In this document: positions 57,400 to 64,000 of the stretch, piece by piece | How positions within the stretch are numbered: the first letter of the stretch is position 1 | How the letters are laid out: each line of letters opens with the position of its first letter | Source of the DNA: Sanghuangporus weigelae | Taxonomy: Eukaryota > Basidiomycota > Agaricomycetes > Hymenochaetales > Hymenochaetaceae | Length of the DNA stretch: 64,000 bases | Reading direction: 5' to 3' | Assembly (NCBI GenBank): GCA_033182465.1 | Contig: CP137330.1 | Location: 1,468,501 to 1,532,500 of the forward strand | Notes under the pieces: model-generated | Told to the model about the DNA's origin: nothing | What the model saw: the letters and a program-made list of their open reading frames with translations, nothing else | The model's database searches: none | Program-made: the position numbers and the translations under genes

Positions 57400-58720
57400 G
57401 GTCGCTCTAAGTGTTTAAGTATCATAAGGTCCCTAATTGTTCCTGCCTTCAATCTAGCACTTCGGAGAGCAATTGTGTCGCGTCCGCTTGAGAAAATACA
57501 CTCAACAGCAACGAGCCTGAACAATCTTACAGCTAGTTGCAAAATTGTTGGCAATCACGTGATTTCACCACTTTTCTCGCCATAAGAGCCTCAAAACACA
57601 GATAAAATCATATCTCACCCAAATCTCAACGGTTTCACATCATCTAAGTTGCTAAATTCATCTTTTTGAATGGGATTTCATTTCAAAAAAATAATCGAGA
57701 AAATAGAGCAAAAAATGAACCCAAAATGGCGAAAATATTATTTTTTGCCTCTTCCTTGCATGTGCATTTTTTTCTGTGATCCCTGCTGGTCCAGCACCTC
57801 CCCAAAGCTATCCAGAATGATAATATGATTATAAAATGAATTTACAGACTGAGTTTGAGTTGAATTGTGTACCAGAATGTGCTGCTTTGAGGCATGCCTG
57901 AATCACTCAAAACTCATCATTTCCCCCTAGCCTCCCAGGCTCCAGGAAAAATTCTTACAGGCCAGATTCATGTATGTAAATTCATTTTATATATAATAGA
58001 CTAGGTTTGTGTACTAGCTAAGGCCTCAGCATCCACTGGTGAGCTGGGCTGAACAAGTGATTCTGGTTGTATGCATCATTTTAGACAGCATCTTCCCAGC
58101 TCACCAGTGGATGCTGAGGACCTAGCTAGCACATAAACCTAGTCTATTATATCTAAAATGAATTTACATGCATGAATCTGGCCTGTAAGAATTTTTCCTG
58201 GAGCCTGGGAGGCTAGGGGGAAATGATGAGTTTTGAGTGATTCAGGCATGCCTCAAAGCAGCACATTCTGGTACACAATTCAACTCAAACTCAGTCTGTA
58301 AATTCATTTTATAATCATATTATCATTCTGGATAGCTTTGGGGAGGTGCTGGACCAGCAGGGATCACAGAAAAAATTGAACATGCAAGGAAGAGGCAAAA
58401 CCCGATATTTTCGCCATTTTAGGGTCATTTTTTGCTCTATTTTCTCTATAGTTTTTTTTAAGCGAAAGCCCTTTCGAAAAGATGAATTTAGCAACTTAGA
58501 TGATGTGAAACCATTGAGATTTGGGTGAGATATGATTTTATCTGTGTTTTGAGGCTCTTATGGCGAGAAAAGTGGTGAAATCACGTGATTGCCAACAATT
58601 TTGCAACTAGCTGTAGTATAGTACGAAGGACAAAGCTTACCAGGAATACAATGAATGTCTCTGGCAAGACGAGATAAAATGGGAAATCGAGCACGGTCGC
58701 ACGGAACTTGTCAATGTGTG
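57400..58720 (-). pseudogene. hAT transposase C-terminal (dimerisation) fragment, split by copy G
   Basis: On the minus strand, 58,720-58,640 reads FPILSRLARDIHCIP and 57,515-57,400 reads VAVECIFSSGRDTIALRSARL, then MILKHL. Together these are the hAT dimerisation region, where ERVFSSGRDTI-like sequence is diagnostic. Between them are a GTAAGC donor-like site, copy G, and a TTCAG acceptor-like site, so the palindrome may sit in an intron, though the phase does not fit cleanly. The rest of the transposase is missing. Confidence 0.8.
57530..58613. mobile_element. Palindromic TA-foldback element, copy G (1,084 bp)
   Basis: Flanked by TA at 57528-57529 and 58614-58615. Left arm beta-type, right arm delta-type. 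Loop type 2, forward. It is the innermost layer of a three-layer nest. Confidence 0.93.
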
Positions 58721-60355
58721 TGACAAGAAAAAAAACTCCTCTACTCAGTGCCGACTAGTACTGTGCCGTATATGGCGCATATGCCGTATACGGCATTTCT
58801 TTCCCAACTCTATACGGGATACGGCCGTATATATACGGCCCGTATATTTTCTTCTTTTTCTCTTATACGATACGGCCGTATTGCGTATACGGAAAGCCGT
58901 ATACGCATACGGTTGGAACACTATCATCAAGTAGCTGCCAACCACAGCCAAACATAGAGAAGGTCGGTGCGAAAGGCCCCCTATACAATCCATTTGTGGG
59001 CCTGACGGTCGAATGGTCTGAAGAAAGGTCGCTGGTGTCGTTGTCTCCGGTACGCCAGGAATAGGCGAGAAATACTCCACTTTCTTGCGCATATACTGAA
59101 CTCGTTGTACGTCGGGGAAAAGCTTGTTCCTGATGCTCGTGCTCGTGCTGCGCCTTCTCGCGGACAGACGACCATTTTATCAGTTTTAAAGGGACAAATT
59201 CATCCTTTTTCACACGGATGGAGTATATCATTCGGAAAAGGCGCGGAATGATCTCCTTTTCTTACCCCAACACACATGGTTCCTGGTGGACGGAAACGAG
59301 GAAAATGTCGTACCGCCTCTAACGTTCATCAAGGCGTGCAGCTCGTCTAGCCGAAAGTTTATCATGGCGGCATCGCCGCGCAAAAACCACTTCAAATTCA
59401 CTACTAAAGAAACGGGCTACCGCACTGTGTGGATGAACCCGTTTTCGCTTGAAGAATATGTCACAGCGTAAGAAGTTCTTCGCAGTCATCAAAGAAACAA
59501 GTTATGACAGAGATGTCTGTAATAGACGAGGGCCTCAAGTACCCAACACATTGCCACGAGAACGGGACCTGGAAATGTTTTTCCGACTGTATGGCCCGAA
59601 TGCTCGTGCCGCATATGAGAACGTGACAACGCCGAACAATCACAAAGACATGGTTGGAGGCCACATCAGAGGGGTCAGATGGGATGAAATCAATAAATCG
59701 CTCAACAACTTGGCCCAGGGCTACTTCGAATCTGAATTCTCTTATCGTGTGCTTATTGCAAGGCGCCCGCACAACTAGCCTCTTGAATTTTATGTTGAGT
59801 TTGCATCAAGATTCATCGCGAAATTGGTGCTTGAAATCTTCATGCGCCAGGAAACAGAGTACGGTGACAAGTTTTATCACCTATTCTTGACGCCTAAGGT
59901 CAGGGCATCTGCTGGTAACCTATTGGAGGCATTATCTTCAAATATGTTCCCTCTCGGCGGACAATGGCAAATGTGTCGTATGAAGAAGAATACGAAGCGT
60001 TGGCAAGATCAAGTTAACCAGCATTGGGTCATCGATCTTCACCTGCGTTCACTCTCTACTTATTGGACACGAGGGCCAGGCGGTGGAGATATCGCCGGGC
60101 GAGCGGTCTGCGGAATCGCGCGTCTTTTCGAGCGCGAGGCGAGTCGAATACGGACGGAGCCCCTCTCCCCCTGCGCAGGACCGAGCAGGGTTCTATATTC
60201 CGGATGCGGACTATCAGGAATCCTTTGACGCATGGTTATATGAACCGTCTACCAAACACACGGTGATTCTACAATGCATTGTCAAGGTGTCTTTCCATAA
60301 CATCAAGACAAAAGGGATTAAAGTGGTTGAACGTACTGTACTGTCGACGTTGTAG

Positions 60356-61027
60356 TCATATGTGATGAAAAGGGCGGAATAGATATAAACACGCCATATG
60401 ACGACGCCGACTTGATTAGAGACGTGTACCGTCTGGTGTACTGAAGTATGCTTCTCAGGTCTTCGATTGGAATGTAATTTTTGTACAATATTGCAAATAT
60501 GCAATGCATGTCGTTTTAAACAAATTAGGAAACACCTTGCACGTTCTGAGAGGAGCTAGGCCACACACTTAAGAAACCAAAGTGGATATCATTTGTATAT
60601 AAGCGACCTATGTCAATGACTGCACGACATGTCCGGCGATGGATCGCTTCCCGGCGCCTACGGGTATGCAAACGGGCTTGCAGAAGTGTGCCTCAAGTGG
60701 AGGTTGCGGATCTTACAGACTTCGCAAGGTCAAGTGCAGCCGCTTTCCCATCCGCTGAGCCTTTTGATGCCTGGTTCAGGCAGAAGCCCCGCAATCGACA
60801 CCTGAAGTGCGCTCGCGTGCTTTTCGCTGGAGTTAGGTCCCACTCATGCCATAGACGACATGAGTATGGTCACGATCATTCACTGTCTGCACAAATTCCA
60901 TCTCAGACTGTTCAGAGCATTATTCCGGGACCTCTTGGCTTCGTGCTCCCTCATAGCAGTTGCTCAACAAATGCTCCAGGAGATCCAGCTCCTCAAATGG
61001 ACCTCTACCCACTAGCGCCTCCTGCAA
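60356..61027. other. Unassigned stretch with one plus-strand open frame
   Basis: A 179-codon plus-strand frame (60610-61149) begins MSMTARHVRRWIAS and is Arg/Pro/Ser-rich; it runs antisense into the HIR1 relic. No domain is recognised and no introns are seen, so it is not called as a gene. Confidence 0.3.
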
Positions 61028-63338
61028 TCAAGCTTCCGCAGCTCCTGGAGACAAATACAGGTTTGAACAACTCTCAGACTCAGGCGCCGAGGACACGGAC
61101 ACCGACGGTGGACACACAGACGCGAACTCCGATTCCAATCCTCCGCTAGTTGACATCAACATCACTCCCAGTGCACCTGTATCCATCACGCGTTCAGACA
61201 GGAACGTCTTCAAAATCGGCGCAGATAGACCATCATAATCCGTCTCAGGTGCAAAATCGCCGGATGACGGTACACCAACATTCCGCAATCCAAGCATGTT
61301 GACGCCCACTCTTCTAATTTCGCGTACTTCCTTCTCAACTTGATCCCTCACGCGATCTCCACCGAGTGTACGAGCCTTGGGAAGCTTCCCTGCTTCGTTG
61401 CCGAAGGAGACTGAGATCATGTGCCCCTGCTGCGCCATCCACGGTCGAGAGCGCTAATAGGGACGATCATGTCCGACTCAAGATCGTTCCTGTTCTCGAC
61501 ATCCATTCCGTCGTATTCACCGCCACTCACACCAAAGCCAAAGCTGGTGGATGATACAGAGGCAAAGACTGGTGGAGTAAGAAAGAAGCTCGCCGACGGT
61601 ACACTTGTCTGAATATTAGCGGACTGCGGTGGCGGAGGTAGCTGCATGGGAATAGAAGTTGATGTTGAGAGATGCCCGTTGTCGACGCCGAAAGGACAGA
61701 TGCGGTTCCAAGTGAACCTACAGAGGTAGGCTGCACGCGTCTCTGTCCATGATCACGATCACGATTTTTGGGAGCGCGCCGAGCGACGAGCTGGGTCACT
61801 TATTCACCTGGTTGCGAAAGTCCCGCATGTTCGAGTTCATGTAGCCGTTGTGCAGATGGAGGCGTTAAGAGAGGCGTGGCTCGTCCCATTGCGTGTCCAT
61901 TTACAACAACAGACGGCGTCAGCTGAGCGGCAGCCTGAATGCAAGTAACTATTTGGCATAGGTGGAAGGGAGAAGCCAAATTTGCTGAGATACTGACGCT
62001 GAGCAGCTAATGGTGCAATGCCCTCAAATTCGTCCTGGTCAAATGCAAGAGCAGCCAAGGTACCATCGCTCGATACTGCATACAGCACTAGACCATCTGC
62101 AGACCAGACAAGGTCGATAACTGTCTCTCAAAGCAAAGATGTCCTTTGCAATGATGATCGGACGAGCGCTCTTCGTCTGCCAGAAGATGATGGAGCGGTC
62201 ATCTGCGCCCAGGACGATGACGCTGCATATGTTGGATGTTACGACCGGTATCTGCGGATCGCGCAGGAAGATGTGCGGGTTATAGCAGGTGCATTCGACG
62301 GTGTTTTCGTAGCCGGCAAGACTGACGTTGGATGTTCATATATTGCGCGAAATGACGGCTGTGGTGAATTGCTTGTTGCGTTCGACGTTGTTATGTATGC
62401 ATCATCGGGGGACTAGCTGAAGCAGATCCCATGAGCAGACGATTGAGAATATGACGAATGCAGATGCACGCACCTCAGCCGGTGGAAGAACGTGCTGCTC
62501 GGCGAATGTTCAAAAGGTTTTGTGACTGTCACCTCCAGATCCCAGTCCGTGGACCTCCATATGTGCACGATGTGGTCATCCGACTGGATAGCAAGGAATT
62601 TACCCACGGGATCCTAGCAGACACCGTTTACGAAACTCTGGTACATGCTGAATTTGATGAGTCGTTCCAAGGTGTAATCGCACCAGATCATGACCTGTGA
62701 ATCAAGACCAGTCGAAGCAAGGAAACGGACCTCTGGAGCCCAAGCGAGATCTGTTACATCTAATAGATCGGTAAATGCGATGGAAATAATGTTGAATGAA
62801 CATGACTGTAATTAATACCACATTCATGGTCTGGGAGACGCTTGCAGTGAGGGCTTCCATTCTTCAACGTGGACTTCGTCCGAGCCCCAAACCTTTCCAG
62901 TACCTGTTCTGGCGCAGCTCATGAGCACGGGATTCCTTCTGATATGAAAAAGCAAAAAAAGGCCTACGTACCGATCGAGATCCCAGATCATGATAATCTC
63001 GTCATCGCTACCACTTGCAAACCAGCGCCCTGAGTGTGCCCAGCGGACAGTAAGGACGGAGCCAGTGGGCATCCTAGCAGAGCGACTTGGGCGGCCTGTT
63101 GGCTGCGTCGGCTGCCTCGCTGAGAATAGGTTTCGTGCTCCATACGCGGATTTTCGCATCGAGTCCGCCTGTAGCTATGCAGGAGCCATCTGGCTGGACG
63201 TGGACTGAGAATATTGAGAGCCTCTTCGCGTTCTCGCTGCGTGTCTCGTCTGCACAAAATATCAGAACACACACTGGTTGCTTGCATGAATGAATACGAG
63301 CCTTGTTGCATCACCCAGGACGTCTTTGTGAACTTCAT
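61028..63338 (-). pseudogene. HIR1: HIR1/HIRA-like histone chaperone subunit, broken
   Basis: From ATG at 63338 (MKFTKTSWVMQQ) the minus strand encodes WD40 repeats of the HIRA type: RLSIFSVHVQPDGSCIATGGLDAKIRVWSTK is split by a probable intron upstream, then WAHSGRWFASGSDDEIIMIWD, VRFLASTGLDSQVMIW and GKFLAIQSDDHIVHIWRST follow. The C-terminal part has LVLYAVSSDGTLAAL, the segment GIAPLAAQRQYLSKFGFSLPP and a disordered region to about 61,028. HIR1 proteins form the replication-independent H3-H4 deposition complex. Stops break the gene: TAG at 63074-63076, TAG at 62614-62616 and TAG at 62413-62415, the last two where a Trp is expected. A frameshift lies near 62,135. The HIRA C-terminal domain is not seen. 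A working copy presumably exists elsewhere. Confidence 0.75.
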
Positions 63339-63500
63339 TTTATCGCAGCGCTGGTGCTGTTCGTTTGATATACAATGATACAATGGACTGCAAATACATT
63401 ATGTACAGAGGATAATTGAGAGCAATGGCGACAACCAAAAATGCGAGTCAGAAAGTGAGGAAAATACGTCAAGGTCACCTACCTACCTCTTGAGTCTTAG

Positions 63501-63607
63501 GGCCTGTTCGGCTGCAGTCTGACTTGAGATCATGATTTCGGATCACCTCGATTTGCACATGGTGCAAATCGAGATAGTCCGAAATCATCATGTGCACCGA
63601 ACACGCC
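63501..63607. repeat. Small foldback element (107 bp)
   Basis: GGCCTGTTCGGCTGCA at the left pairs with TGTGCACCGAACACGCC at the right, and the inner CTCGATTTGCAC pairs with GTGCAAATCGAG. The whole forms one imperfect hairpin. No clear target duplication was found. It resembles a short MITE. Confidence 0.55.
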
Positions 63608-63796
63608 AAGGTGATTTTCGTGCAATTTATAATGAATATATTTTTTTTTGTGATTTTCGTGCATTTCTTGTCCCCCTCCCCCCAGCTGTCATCCTATATA
63701 TATTCCTCCTGGGATCTTGGTCAAGATCCCGGGGGGCCCCCCACCTTCCTCTTTCGGTAATATGCTTAGGTTATCTCCACCCCTTTTAGGCAACCC

Positions 63797-64000
63797 CCCC
63801 CCCTAGGATCACGTCACGCCCCCCCAGTCCGTCACGCCCCCCCAGCCTGTCACGCCCCCCCAGCCCGTCACACCCCCCAGTCCGTCACACCCCCCAGTCC
63901 GTCACACCCCCCCAGTCCGTCACACCCCCAGTCCGTCACACCCCCCCAGTCCGTCACGCCCCCCAGTCTGTCACGCCCCCCAGCTCACGTCACGTCCCCC
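63797..64000. repeat. C-rich minisatellite
   Basis: About eleven copies of a 17-19 bp unit, CCCCCCAGTCCGTCAC with variants (CCTGTCACG, CCCGTCACG), run to the window end. The C run varies from four to eight. It does not match the TTAGGG-type telomere repeat. Confidence 0.9.

Larger units (their letters stand above)
57213..58923. mobile_element. hAT element with transposase remnant, split by palindromic copy G
   Basis: Ends TAGGGTTCCGACCGTAT and, on the minus strand, TAGTGTTCCAACCGTAT, flanked by a perfect 8-bp duplication TCATCAAG (57205-57212 and 58924-58931). Without copy G it is about 625 bp. Both ends are filled with CCGTATACGG-type motifs. Its terminal repeats match the 49,315 MITE, so both belong to one family. 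Confidence 0.88.
57110..60355 (+). pseudogene. Crinkler/RHS-type effector-like relic, split by nested transposons
   Basis: Plus-strand pieces before and after the hAT element (57,110-57,212 and from 58,924) read as one gene that is open across the junction. A degenerate Walker A (GTPGIGEKYS) lies at 59049-59078 and is followed by frameshifts. SPRKNHFKFTTKETGYRTVW lies near 59,375-59,440, a conserved block at 59,449-59,778, and another at 59,824-60,000. The end block (60,180-60,340) has FYIPDADYQESFDAWLYEP and VILQCIVKVSFHNI, which resembles the restriction-endonuclease-like C-terminal domain. P-loop NTPase followed by such a domain is the layout described for Crinkler-RHS-type proteins, many of which are effectors or transposon-derived toxins. 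Several stops and frameshifts show it is dead. Family assignment is from memory of the architecture. Confidence 0.6.

Noticed and set aside
60610-61149. 179-codon plus-strand frame
   Set aside because: Runs antisense into the HIR1 relic, has no recognised domain and biased composition; kept only as a note.
63797-64000. Telomere repeat
   Set aside because: The unit is 17-19 bp and lacks the TTAGGG core, so it is a minisatellite.

Overview
The window is nuclear DNA of a filamentous fungus, most likely a mushroom-forming basidiomycete (Agaricomycetes). Host genes are dense in short introns of about 45-130 bp with GT..AG ends. The gene set fits this: a Sel1-repeat chitin-synthase activator with a CaaX tail, a Mep/Amt ammonium transporter, berberine-bridge-like oxidases and a HIRA-type histone regulator. 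All calls come from reading the sequence; no search was run, and coordinates read by eye may be off by a base.

Layout. 1-5,500: remains of Ty3/gypsy-type gag reading frames on the minus strand. 5,517-8,856: a decayed Tc1/mariner-type transposase (-), then an intact spliced gene of unknown function (+). 9,360-15,130: a putative solo LTR, a second Tc1/mariner-type transposase (+) and a decayed AT-hook gene (-). 15,131-28,280: a Ty3/gypsy retrotransposon on the minus strand, defective, with both LTRs and three nested insertions, sitting in the promoter of a second unknown gene (28,453-30,867, +). 31,321-35,663: more transposons. 35,946-47,917: the gene-rich part, with two FAD-linked oxidase paralogues in opposite orientation, a zinc alcohol dehydrogenase, a membrane-protein fragment and the SKT5/CHS4-like gene. 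49,315-52,614: two hAT-like elements, the second carrying an Argonaute MID-PIWI relic. 54,714-56,567: ammonium transporter. 57,110-63,338: a Crinkler/RHS-type effector relic split by a three-layer transposon nest, then a broken HIR1 gene. The window ends in a C-rich minisatellite.

The dominant repeat is an almost completely palindromic element of about 1,084 bp with TA target duplications. There are seven full copies plus one right end at base 1. Nearly every copy sits inside another transposon, and where it interrupts the gypsy frames, removing it with one TA leaves the frame open. A transcript across a copy would fold into a hairpin of about 500 bp per arm. The same window holds an Argonaute relic between terminal inverted repeats with an 8-bp target duplication. 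The two most notable points are this transposon-borne Argonaute fragment and the mosaic-armed palindromes. A 16-bp direct duplication exactly abutting both gypsy LTRs, containing a TATA box, is also unusual.

The host genes that look intact are the ammonium transporter, the SKT5-like gene, both oxidases, the alcohol dehydrogenase and the 6,837-8,856 gene. The oxidases and dehydrogenase could act in one oxidative pathway, but the substrate cannot be read from the sequence.
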